Source: an uncultured Saprospiraceae bacterium (GTDB taxonomy: Bacteria > Bacteroidota > Bacteroidia > Chitinophagales > Saprospiraceae). Taken from it: a stretch of 37,984 bases of DNA. This document shows, piece by piece, positions 25,294-32,467 of this stretch. The stretch is taken from contig CAKZSH010000118.1 in NCBI GenBank assembly GCA_937918905.1, positions 1 to 37,984 of the forward strand. Reading direction: 5' to 3'. Under the pieces are notes generated by a model. That model saw only the letters and a list, made by a program, of their open reading frames with translations. It was not told where the DNA came from and ran no database searches. Position numbers and translations under genes: made by a program. The stretch's first letter is position 1, and each line of letters starts with the position of its first letter.

Positions 25294-25569
25294 AACAGGG
25301 TTTTAGTGAAAAACTGTTGCCATCTTTTATAAAAATCCAAAATAGAAAGTTCTTTCGGACTTTTAAAATAAGCTCATTAAAAAGACGAAATTTTGAGTCA
25401 GTTATTTTCCAAAAAACAAACTTTGATTGAATTGATATAAAATAAATTCAAATGTGTTTTTTGCAAAATTTATTTCAGAGATACTTTTTCACTACTGCAT
25501 CTTTGCATCGAGAATATCAAAATGGAATTCATCATCCATTAATTTTTTACACACTAAAATATCAAAAGC

Positions 25570-26694
25570 ATGAAATCATTACTTCAAATTACTTTAATCA
25601 CGTTGATCTCATTTTTATTTTTTTCAAAAACCAATGCGCAAGAATTTTCTAATCTACCTACTCTTGCTGTTCTAAATATTGATTCCAAGGGACTTACTTT
25701 AGAACCTCAACAATTAGGAAATATCACTCGAACAGAAATTAGCAAACTCGATCGTTATCAAGTCATGGATCGCTATGACGTAGATTATGTGATTGAAAAA
25801 AATCAGTTTTCTATTGATAAATGTTTTGGGAAAATCTGTATGGTCGAGGCTGGGAAAATTTTAAAAACCGAAAAGATGCTTACAGGTAGTGCAGAAGTTT
25901 TAGGAGAAACCATTGTTGTAACACTTCGATTAATTGATGTCGCAACCGAGAGTATTGAAAAAACTCAAGTGATGGAATTCCTAAACTTGCGTGGACAGAT
26001 TCAAACCATGATAAGCATTACGATCAAAAAAATGTTTGAAGAAACGATAGATGAAAACTTAATGAGCAAGTTGACTAAAAAATTCGACTATGAAAGTGCA
26101 GTCAATTTTCCAGAAGTTGATCGACTTAATTTGAGTGGTCCTCGAATGGGATTTACGGCATTCACAGGCGAGTTGAGTAGTATTTATTCTGACCCTACAA
26201 ATCAAGGAGGTTTTGACGCATTGCCATTGATGTTTCAATTTGGATATCAATTTGAAATCAAATATCTGAACCAAGGAGATTTTCAAGCACTCTTTGAATT
26301 TATTCCAATTATTACAGGTTTGGATCAAGGAAAATTTATTCCAAGTATTTCTATTTTAAATGGTATGCGTAGCAATCGTACGGGATGGGAATTTGCATTT
26401 GGGCCAATACTTTATGGTTCGAAAAAGGCCAAAGGATATTACGACGACGCTAATGTTTGGCATTTAGAAAATGAATGGAATGTCACTAATCCTGATGAGG
26501 ATAATCCTTTTGAAATAAAAAATAGATTGGATAGTCGAGGTGACTTTACTTATGAGTCAGGGTTCGTTTTTGCAGTAGGAAAAACATTTAAATCAGGTCG
26601 GTTAAATATTCCTGTAAATGGATTTTTTATTCCAAATAAATTAGGTCATCGTTTTGGAATATCAATGGGATTTAATGCGAATCGATTTAAATAG
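25570..26694 (+). CDS. Secreted CsgG-like N-terminal protein with predicted outer-membrane C-terminus
   Basis: The 374-residue protein has a 23-residue signal peptide (to FFSKTNAQ). Residues about 30-175 have the alternating fold of CsgG/LpoB-like curli-assembly and envelope proteins: TLAVLNIDSKGL, ITRTEISKLDRYQVMDRYDVDYVIEK, and a paired-cysteine segment CFGKIC, then MLTGSAEVLGETIVVTLRLID. From about 190 on, short beta strands rich in Gly and aromatic residues end in RFGISMGFNANRFK, a typical outer-membrane barrel or surface beta-domain end. The paired cysteines could form a disulfide. No lipoprotein Cys is visible. It probably works in the envelope; substrate and partners are unknown. A strong hairpin separates it from the convergent CBS gene. 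Confidence 0.72.
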   Translation: MKSLLQITLITLISFLFFSKTNAQEFSNLPTLAVLNIDSKGLTLEPQQLGNITRTEISKLDRYQVMDRYDVDYVIEKNQFSIDKCFGKICMVEAGKILKTEKMLTGSAEVLGETIVVTLRLIDVATESIEKTQVMEFLNLRGQIQTMISITIKKMFEETIDENLMSKLTKKFDYESAVNFPEVDRLNLSGPRMGFTAFTGELSSIYSDPTNQGGFDALPLMFQFGYQFEIKYLNQGDFQALFEFIPIITGLDQGKFIPSISILNGMRSNRTGWEFAFGPILYGSKKAKGYYDDANVWHLENEWNVTNPDEDNPFEIKNRLDSRGDFTYESGFVFAVGKTFKSGRLNIPVNGFFIPNKLGHRFGISMGFNANRFK

Positions 26695-26700
26695 AGCTTT

Positions 26701-26797
26701 GAATCAAAATCAAAATGCCAATCAAAATCAAAAATCGAATAACGTATTTTTACAATTATTCGATTTTTGATTTTAATTGACATTTTGATTTTGATTC
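26701..26797. terminator. Long inverted repeat between convergent genes, probable bidirectional terminator
   Basis: Left arm 26701-26742 and right arm 26756-26797 are complementary over 42 bases with two mismatches, both of which become G-U pairs in the minus-strand RNA. The 13-base loop follows CGAATAAC (26736-26743). The arms are repeats of AATCAAA words. It lies 6 bases after the CsgG-like stop and 4 bases after the CBS stop, so it fits the gap exactly. Confidence 0.85.
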
Positions 26798-26801
26798 CTA
26801 T

Positions 26802-27467
26802 TTAAACATTCAAATAATTCATCAAAGAATCATATCGTTCCTGCAAGCCATCAAAGTAATCTGCTTCTTGGAATGATGCTTTGATATTATATTCATATCG
26901 TTCAAAGGAAGCAATGATTCTTTGTAATTTAAAATCTTGCTTATTAATTTTTACAGTTACATCAATGCGTTCATTTTCTAGAGAAGAAGTAATAAACGTG
27001 CTTAGAATTGCAGCACTTTCTTCTTCTACTATTCTAGAAATTTCAGCCAATGAATAATCTCTTCGATGCATCTCTAAAACGATGATACTTCCAGGTTCAG
27101 TAAATGAACCTGTATTTGCAAAATATCGAACCAAGTCATCTTGAGAAATCAAACCTTTATAATTACTTTCCGAATCAATCACAGGTACTACTGTCAATTT
27201 ATATTCGCTTATTATTTTTAATACATCATAAAGGTGGTCAGTATCTTTGACATAAGGTTTGGTCATTGAAAGTTGGTAAGAACCAACAGCCTCTTCAATA
27301 TCATGCTCTAAAATATCATCCTCTGAAATCAAGCCCAACAATTGTTTATCATTTACAATAGGTAAATGACGAACATAGAAATCATTCATGATGCCGAGTG
27401 CTTCTGCACCTGTATCTGAAGTCCGCAAAGGGATAATATTATGTGATAACAAATTTCCGGCAATCAT
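26802..27467 (-). CDS. CBS-pair protein with C-terminal ACT-like region
   Basis: The 221-residue protein has two CBS motifs: residues 5-60 (IAGNLLSHNIIPL ... LGLISEDD) and about 68-122 (VTKPYVKDTDHLYDVLKII ... YKGLISQDDLVRY). The last 90 residues have the alternating hydrophobic pattern of an ACT-like domain, with IIVLEMHRRDYSLAEISRIVEEE and VTVKINKQDFKLQRIIASFERYEY. This CBS-CBS-ACT layout resembles AcuB-type proteins. CBS pairs bind adenosine nucleotides and ACT modules bind small ligands, so a regulator is likely. It is not linked to an enzyme gene here. It is preceded by 526 bases with no gene. Start ATG at 27467. Confidence 0.82.
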   Translation of the reverse strand: MIAGNLLSHNIIPLRTSDTGAEALGIMNDFYVRHLPIVNDKQLLGLISEDDILEHDIEEAVGSYQLSMTKPYVKDTDHLYDVLKIISEYKLTVVPVIDSESNYKGLISQDDLVRYFANTGSFTEPGSIIVLEMHRRDYSLAEISRIVEEESAAILSTFITSSLENERIDVTVKINKQDFKLQRIIASFERYEYNIKASFQEADYFDGLQERYDSLMNYLNV

Positions 27468-27871
27468 ATTTTCTTCGTTTATATTGTAAGTAAAACGTTT
27501 TTCTATTGTTTTTCGTTGAGAGAAGATTGTTAAACTTTTCTCAAAAAATCACCATACTCCGATGAAACAACTCGTTTATTAGATAAATAGTTGTGCCAAA
27601 AAGTAGGCAATACTAGAAAGCTTCCAAAATATTTCTTCAAATCATACTTTGGAGGTCCTTCTTCTCAAATGTAAAAACAGCGCAAGTAAAATCTGGTTGA
27701 GGGTTAAAACTGGTTTTACATTTAGCCAATAAAATTTAGCTAGGTGATTAGGTGAATTTGGTATTAAGTTTTCTCTTAGAATGGATTACTAATTTCGTAG
27801 AATTATTTTAAAAGGACAATAACTAAATGGGGTAAATTTTATATTTTTTTTGAAAACATGTGTTAAAAAAC
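27468..27871. other. Gene-free stretch upstream of the CBS gene
   Basis: No credible gene is seen. On the minus strand, TACATTTG (27673-27666) matches a -7 element, but no TTG stands at the right distance, so it is a weak candidate for the CBS gene promoter and would leave a leader of about 190 bases. Confidence 0.3.
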
Positions 27872-27990
27872 ATGTGTTAATGTGTATGGGTGTATAAGTG
27901 TATATGTTTCGAATAATTGTGAATCAAAATTGTAAGTACTCAAAGTTATTCGAAACATAAACACTTATACACCCATACACATTAACACAT
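27872..27990 (-). terminator. 45-bp inverted repeat after the TPR-SHOCT gene
   Basis: The arms at 27872-27916 and 27946-27990 are 45 bases each and complementary with one mismatch. They are built of GTGTAT-like words. The 29-base loop has GAATAACTTTGA on the minus strand at its edge (27951-27940), also found in the hairpin at 30315-30409. It starts 3 bases after the stop of the gene, and TTTTTT follows it on the minus strand, within a doubled AACATGTGTTAA. Confidence 0.85.
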
Positions 27991-27993
27991 AAC

Positions 27994-28770
27994 TTACTCC
28001 AGAAGTTTCCGTTTTTGTAAAACAAATTCTTCATCAGTCAAAAGTCCTTTTTCTCTAAGTTCCGCTAGTTTGTTTAATTGTTCAAGTAAGTCGTTATTTT
28101 GAGCGATTTTCTCTTGTTTGGGTACTGCACCTGATGTCATTTTATATCCGTTTTGTACAAATACTTCAAACTCATCTTGAATTCTTAAATATGCTAAAGC
28201 ATCATGAGTTTTGATTTTTTCTTTATCAGAAAAACCTAAATCTACAGCTTTGCTTAAATGGAAAAATGCCTTGTCTTTATTTTCCATGATGGAATAAGCA
28301 CAAGCAATATTAAAATGAGTAGCTACATCAGAGTCATCAATAGATAATGATTTTTCAAAATCTTCGATGGCACCTTTGTAATCATATTCTTTATATTTTT
28401 CCATCCCACTTTTTTTATAGGGATTATTTTTAGGTCGTCGAGAAGTGCTACGGGTTTCTCGTTGAGGCCGTTGTCTTTGTCTTGGAGTTGATCGTTCCTC
28501 CCTTCTTTCATAACTAGGTCGAGAGTCTCGAGTTCTACGAGTGGGACGTTCGTAATCTGTATCGCGTCGGCGGTAGTCTCTTTGACGACTTCTACGATCG
28601 CTTCTGCCTTCTCGATTACGTTGCTGTCTTTGTCCACCTGCAAACATTTTATAAAAAATATAAAACAAGATTAAAGGAACCACAAAACCTCCTGCACCTC
28701 CAGTAAACATCATAAATGCAATGAAGATGAAAATAAAAGTTGCTGGGTTGTTATTGTTATTATTTGCCAT
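27994..28770 (-). CDS. Membrane-anchored TPR protein with C-terminal SHOCT-like motif
   Basis: The 258-residue protein begins with an Asn run and a membrane helix (about 10-42). A highly basic Arg-rich stretch follows (about 46-118), and then two TPR-like helix pairs, GMEKYKEYDYKGAIEDFEKSL and THFNIACAYSIMENKDKAF. The last 35 residues carry the SHOCT pattern, LEQLNKLAELREKGLLTDEEFVLQKRKLL. SHOCT motifs are short C-terminal helices found in many membrane and oligomeric proteins. The basic linker could contact nucleic acids or acidic membranes, which is inference. It lies downstream of the SpoIIE-type phosphatase gene, 170 bases apart, and has its own candidate promoter. Confidence 0.75.
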   Translation of the reverse strand: MANNNNNNPATFIFIFIAFMMFTGGAGGFVVPLILFYIFYKMFAGGQRQQRNREGRSDRRSRQRDYRRRDTDYERPTRRTRDSRPSYERREERSTPRQRQRPQRETRSTSRRPKNNPYKKSGMEKYKEYDYKGAIEDFEKSLSIDDSDVATHFNIACAYSIMENKDKAFFHLSKAVDLGFSDKEKIKTHDALAYLRIQDEFEVFVQNGYKMTSGAVPKQEKIAQNNDLLEQLNKLAELREKGLLTDEEFVLQKRKLLE

Positions 28771-28813
28771 TTAATTTAACTAGCCAATTGTTTTTAAAAC
28801 GTATTATAATTTT

Positions 28814-28843
28814 CAAAAATACCTAAAAATAATCAAAATCAAA
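28814..28843 (-). promoter_or_regulatory. Candidate promoter of TPR-SHOCT gene
   Basis: On the minus strand, TTTG (28843-28840), 18 bases, then TATTTTTG (28821-28814); the spacer is short by about two bases. The -33 element lies in a 28-base sequence shared with the hairpin at 26701-26797. Confidence 0.4.
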
Positions 28844-28870
28844 ATATCAATTAAAATCTAAACTATGAAC

Positions 28871-28900
28871 GTAATTATTCAGCATTGGCTGTATAATTAC
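28871..28900 (-). repeat. Small hairpin flanked by 9-bp direct repeats
   Basis: GTAATTATTCAGC pairs with GCTGTATAATTAC, 12 of 13 pairs, around the loop ATTG. CTATGAACG occurs at 28863-28871 and again at 28901-28909. It lies 40 bases after the SpoIIE gene stop and is a possible terminator or a tiny insertion. Confidence 0.55.
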
Positions 28901-28940
28901 CTATGAACGATAAATTCACTCAAGTAGTTTTTGATTATTT

Positions 28941-30200
28941 TTATTTTTTTGAATTAAAAATCTTTCCCGTCAATAGTGTAAAATCATCTGGAAAAGGTTG
29001 CTCTCCTCTAAACTGATCGATGTGATCATAGAGTTTTTTATTAAAATCGTCACAAGATTGATTACCATTTTCTTGGACAAAATTTTCTAATAATTTTTCA
29101 TCAAAGTATTCTTCTTTTTCATTTTGCACATCTGTCAATCCATCCGTGTAGGTTACAATAAAAGCATCATCATCCAATTGTAAATGTCCTGTTTCAATTA
29201 CAGGCAAATCTTCAAATGAACCTAAGATTGTACATCCTTTGGTCAAGAGCTGAGTAGTGCCATTCATCCTGAGCACAGGTGGAGTATGTCCTGCATTGAT
29301 ATAATGCAATACCTTCATTTCCTTGCAGTAGTGCCCTACAAAAAATGTCAAAAACCGATCCCCTTCTGTCAATCGAAACAAAGCTTTATTCAATTCTCTT
29401 ACAAGCTCTTCCAAATTTGGATGTCTTCGAATCAGCACATGAAAGTTAGCTTGAAAGTTGGACATCATCAATGCTGCGGCTAACCCTTTCCCTGAAATAT
29501 CTGCAATACAAAATGCAAATTTATTATCTTCTAAATCTACAAAATCATAATAATCTCCTCCTAGTCCCAAGTGTGGTTTGTAAATTCCAGAAAACTCAAA
29601 TTGATCGTTTTTAGGTAACCTATCAGGAATCAACATTTTTTGCATATCACCTGCCAATTCCATTTCTCTATTCAATCGTTCTTGCCGAATCTGACGTTTA
29701 AACAATCTTTTGTTTTCAATCGCTACTGCAATGATATTTGTAATCGTGGTGATAAATTTCACCTTACTGTACATATCATCATCCTTTTTAAATCCTCCAA
29801 AAAAACTATATGCAATTGCTGAATCTTTATGTAAAACAGGAATCACAACATCGAATTCTTTGATGAGTGGATGATCTTTATCTTCTTCAATATTTTTGAG
29901 TCGTTGATAATTCGGAAGCTTCTCAGATATATCTAACTTGACCAATTCAGGATCAATTCCACGATGAACTTTGCATGACCATCCTTCATCCTCTTTTACC
30001 AATAATGCCACTTTCTCAACTGCCATTTCCCATGCTACAAACGACGCATACATCTCATACAATCCATCCGCAGATACATTGTTATTGATAGCTTGAGTTA
30101 TACCCAACAGTCCATTGATTTGTAACTGCTTGAGGTTAAGCTCTCGTTCTGTTTTTTCGAGTTGAGACAATTCTTTTTTTATTTTAGATAGTTCTGACAT
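28941..30200 (-). CDS. PP2C-type (SpoIIE/RsbU family) protein phosphatase with GAF-like sensor domain
   Basis: The 419-residue protein starts with a Lys/Glu coiled coil (1-30). A GAF-like domain follows (about 35-165, including VAWEMAVEKVALLVKEDE). A PP2C/SpoIIE domain fills the rest (about 190-415). The metal-binding Asp residues are in GGDYYD, DISGKG, YTDG and DDFTLL, so the active centre is intact. RsbU/SpoIIE phosphatases remove phosphate from anti-anti-sigma factors and start partner-switching cascades. In this phylum such proteins are common and the targets are often unknown. No anti-sigma-factor gene is nearby. It may be part of the following TPR-SHOCT unit, although the hairpin between the genes argues against full co-transcription. 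Confidence 0.92.
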   Translation of the reverse strand: MSELSKIKKELSQLEKTERELNLKQLQINGLLGITQAINNNVSADGLYEMYASFVAWEMAVEKVALLVKEDEGWSCKVHRGIDPELVKLDISEKLPNYQRLKNIEEDKDHPLIKEFDVVIPVLHKDSAIAYSFFGGFKKDDDMYSKVKFITTITNIIAVAIENKRLFKRQIRQERLNREMELAGDMQKMLIPDRLPKNDQFEFSGIYKPHLGLGGDYYDFVDLEDNKFAFCIADISGKGLAAALMMSNFQANFHVLIRRHPNLEELVRELNKALFRLTEGDRFLTFFVGHYCKEMKVLHYINAGHTPPVLRMNGTTQLLTKGCTILGSFEDLPVIETGHLQLDDDAFIVTYTDGLTDVQNEKEEYFDEKLLENFVQENGNQSCDDFNKKLYDHIDQFRGEQPFPDDFTLLTGKIFNSKK

Positions 30201-30314
30201 TCTGATTTTGAGTTTTACTTCTTAGCTTTAATATTTTCAACAGTAAAATTAATCTATTAATTTTCTTTTTTATAAAAAGACGATAGAGATTTAGAAAATG
30301 GTTACGAATTGACA

Positions 30315-30409
30315 GATTGTTTCGCTTCGCTGATTGTTAAATTGTTGCCGAAAATTTGAGATTCAAAGTTATTCAACAACAATTTAACAATCAGCGAAGC
30401 GAAACAATC
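30315..30409 (-). terminator. Perfect 33-bp inverted repeat after the oppC-like gene
   Basis: The arms at 30315-30347 and 30377-30409 are perfectly complementary over 33 bases, containing GATTGTT twice. The 29-base loop holds TCAAAGTTATTC (30363-30374), the same 12 bases as in the hairpin at 27872-27990. It begins 4 bases after the permease stop. On the minus strand no strong T-run follows, so it may be a stability or processing hairpin rather than a classic terminator. Confidence 0.8.
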
Positions 30410-30413
30410 AAAA

Positions 30414-31652
30414 CTACTTATTGCTTTTTACATCCAACGCATCACGGAATCCATTGCCCACTAAATTAAAAGCCAGCACCATCAACATAATCGCTAAGGC
30501 AGGTATCAAGGCTAAAAAAGGTTTTCCGCTTAAAGCGTAACCATAATTTTCATTGAGCATAGTTCCCCATGAGGGCGTAGGAGGTTTTATTCCAAAACCC
30601 AAATAACTTAATCCTGCTTCAATCAAAATTGCCATTGCAAAATTTGCGGCAGCAATGACCATGACTGGGCCTAAAATATTTGGTAAAATATGTCGTGTGA
30701 TAATTCGAAAAGTTTTAAACCCCATACTTTGAGCAGCCTCAACAAATTGGATTTCTTTTAAAGACATCACTTGACCTCGAACAATTCTAGCCACGTCCAC
30801 CCACATCGTTAATCCTACTGCTAAAAAAATAATTCCAATCCCTCGACCCATTGCAAGGACAATTGCAAAAACTAAAAGTAACGTCGGTATTGACCAAACC
30901 GTGTTAATAATTAGCATGACAACATCATCAATGCGTCCTCCAAAATATCCTGCCAATGCTCCCATCAATAATCCAATAGTCAAAGAAATGCCAACTGCAA
31001 TTAACCCAACCAATAAAGAGATTCGTACCCCTAGTAACAATCTACTTAATAGGTCTCTGCCATATAAATCAGTTCCCAACAAGTAGGATTTTTTTATCAA
31101 AAACTCTTTTCGAATCGTTTGTTCCAAATCTGCTAAAGTAGTTTCCTTTGTCTGCTTATCAATATTTTGAAAAGAAATTCTTTCACTATCATATTGAAAT
31201 TTTGAATCATTAGGATTGACAGGAAAAACAACATCTGCAAGATGAAAACTTTTAAAATCCCCAAAATTTAATTCATGAGTCTCCGCATCTCTTCCTGCAT
31301 ATTCTTCAATCACGATGGAGTCTCCTATCATTTCAAAACTATTAATCGGAATCAAACGGTGTGGATTTGCTTTTCCAAAAAATAGGGTGGTCAAAAAGTT
31401 TTGCTTTTCATAAACTTGGTTCTTTCTAACCTTCAACATTTGGATAGAAAAGCCAGGATTTTTCAAAGCAACTTCAGGGGTTTGATAATTGACATTAGGA
31501 GAATTATCAGGTGCAATCAAATATCCTAACAATGCAATCACAACACAAATAACTATCCACCCCAAACCGAATAATGCAGGTTTGTTCTTTAAAAATCTTC
31601 GCCAAGCACGTTGATTGGGAGATTGGTATTTTTCGTTGGAATGGTTTGACAA
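30414..31652 (-). CDS. ABC transporter permease of the OppC/DppC type
   Basis: The 412-residue protein has an N-terminal helix (about 28-48). An exported loop of about 140 residues follows, much longer than in most OppC proteins (usually about 50). A core of five or six helices comes next, with GTDLYGRDLLSRLL at about 192-205. The ATPase-contact motif is EAAQSMGFKTFRIITRHILPN, matching the EAA(x)3G(x)9I(x)LP loop. LSYLGFGIKPPTPSWGTML is another family signature. It should be one half of a peptide or oligopeptide importer. The partner permease, ATPases and binding protein are not next to it, so it is an orphan or a split operon. The ATG at 31652 is divergent from the small protein-HNH pair. 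Confidence 0.92.
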   Translation of the reverse strand: MSNHSNEKYQSPNQRAWRRFLKNKPALFGLGWIVICVVIALLGYLIAPDNSPNVNYQTPEVALKNPGFSIQMLKVRKNQVYEKQNFLTTLFFGKANPHRLIPINSFEMIGDSIVIEEYAGRDAETHELNFGDFKSFHLADVVFPVNPNDSKFQYDSERISFQNIDKQTKETTLADLEQTIRKEFLIKKSYLLGTDLYGRDLLSRLLLGVRISLLVGLIAVGISLTIGLLMGALAGYFGGRIDDVVMLIINTVWSIPTLLLVFAIVLAMGRGIGIIFLAVGLTMWVDVARIVRGQVMSLKEIQFVEAAQSMGFKTFRIITRHILPNILGPVMVIAAANFAMAILIEAGLSYLGFGIKPPTPSWGTMLNENYGYALSGKPFLALIPALAIMLMVLAFNLVGNGFRDALDVKSNK

Positions 31653-31729
31653 ATTAATTCATTTTAGAAAATGAAGGTATGATTTTTCTAATAAATGAAT
31701 GCCTTTTTGGAATCAAATACTTTCTACTA

Positions 31730-31763
31730 TTGTTTCGTTATTAAATCAAATTCCTTATTTTTG
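31730..31763 (+). promoter_or_regulatory. Promoter of small protein-HNH cassette
   Basis: TTG at 31730-31732 and TATTTTTG at 31756-31763, with a 23-base spacer (slightly long). It lies 15 bases before the ATG at 31779 and inside a longer open frame that begins at 31695, which argues for the later start. Confidence 0.45.
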
Positions 31764-31778
31764 ATAAAAAACAATTTT

Positions 31779-32027
31779 ATGTCAATTCTTCATAGTGAAT
31801 ACGAACAACTGGCAAACTTACTTGCCAATGCTAATCCAAAAGAATTATTAGCATTCAAAGTTTCTAAAGAGATGGGAGATCGCTATTTAGAATTATCTCA
31901 TAAACGTGATAATCAGCTACTTTCTCCTGAAGAAGAAAAAGAACTTTATGATCTTTTAGCTTTAAATCGAATCATCAGCTTGGCCAAAGTTAAAGCGGAG
32001 TCTCCTAGAAATTCTGATGAGAAGTGA
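31779..32027 (+). CDS. Small charged partner protein upstream of HNH nuclease
   Basis: With the ATG at 31779 the product is 82 residues (MSILHSEYEQLANLL), helical, with many Leu, Glu and Lys residues. It contains NANPKELLAFKVSKEMGDRY and SPEEEKELYDLLALNR, which look like two helical hairpins. A longer frame begins at 31695 but would include the promoter-like site, and its added residues look untranslated, so it is rejected. It overlaps the nuclease gene by 4 bases, suggesting translational coupling. Pairs of a small helical protein and an HNH endonuclease occur in several phyla. An antitoxin, activator or specificity-subunit role is possible but not supported by sequence alone. Confidence 0.72.
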   Translation: MSILHSEYEQLANLLANANPKELLAFKVSKEMGDRYLELSHKRDNQLLSPEEEKELYDLLALNRIISLAKVKAESPRNSDEK

Positions 32028-32437
32028 GTCGATACATTTCCAATTCCATCCGTACCTTCGTAGCTAAAAACGCTCAGTTTCATTGTGAATATTGTTTGCT
32101 TCTTGAGCGGTATGCGATTCTACCTTTCCATATTGAACACATTATTAGTTTAAAACATGGTGGCACCTCGGATATTGAGAACCTTGCATTTTCATGCCCA
32201 GAATGCAATAATCATAAAGGTTCTGATATCGCAACATTCATTGGAATAGATTCTTCTAACTTAGTTCGTTTTTTTAACCCTAGAAAAGATAAATGGGTTG
32301 ACCATTTTGAAATAGAATCGACAGGGGTAATCAACGCAAAAACTAGTATTGGAAAAGCGACTATAAAAATACTCAATGTTAATCAAGCTACTTCTGTTGA
32401 AATTAGAAAAATCCTTCTTAAGAAAAATTTATTGTAA
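32024..32437 (+). CDS. HNH endonuclease
   Basis: The 137-residue protein begins at a GTG that overlaps the previous stop (GTGA). The HNH fold is clear: zinc-finger pair CEYC (Cys21, Cys24), HIEHIIS with His39, GGTSDIENLAFSC with Asn53, then CPEC (Cys58, Cys61) and NNHKG (His64). This is the ββα-metal fold of HNH nucleases that cut DNA. The rest (residues 68-137) is of unknown fold and may bind DNA or the partner protein. The short size suits a free nuclease of a defence or mobile cassette, or a repair enzyme. Coding is in line with its neighbours, so no strong sign of recent transfer. Confidence 0.88.
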   Translation: MSRYISNSIRTFVAKNAQFHCEYCLLLERYAILPFHIEHIISLKHGGTSDIENLAFSCPECNNHKGSDIATFIGIDSSNLVRFFNPRKDKWVDHFEIESTGVINAKTSIGKATIKILNVNQATSVEIRKILLKKNLL

Positions 32438-32467
32438 TTAGTATTTGATTTAAGTTGAAAAGCGATT

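Noticed and set aside
31695-31778. N-terminal extension of the small protein before HNH
   Set aside because: It would place a promoter-like element inside coding sequence, and its residues do not continue the helical character of the protein.
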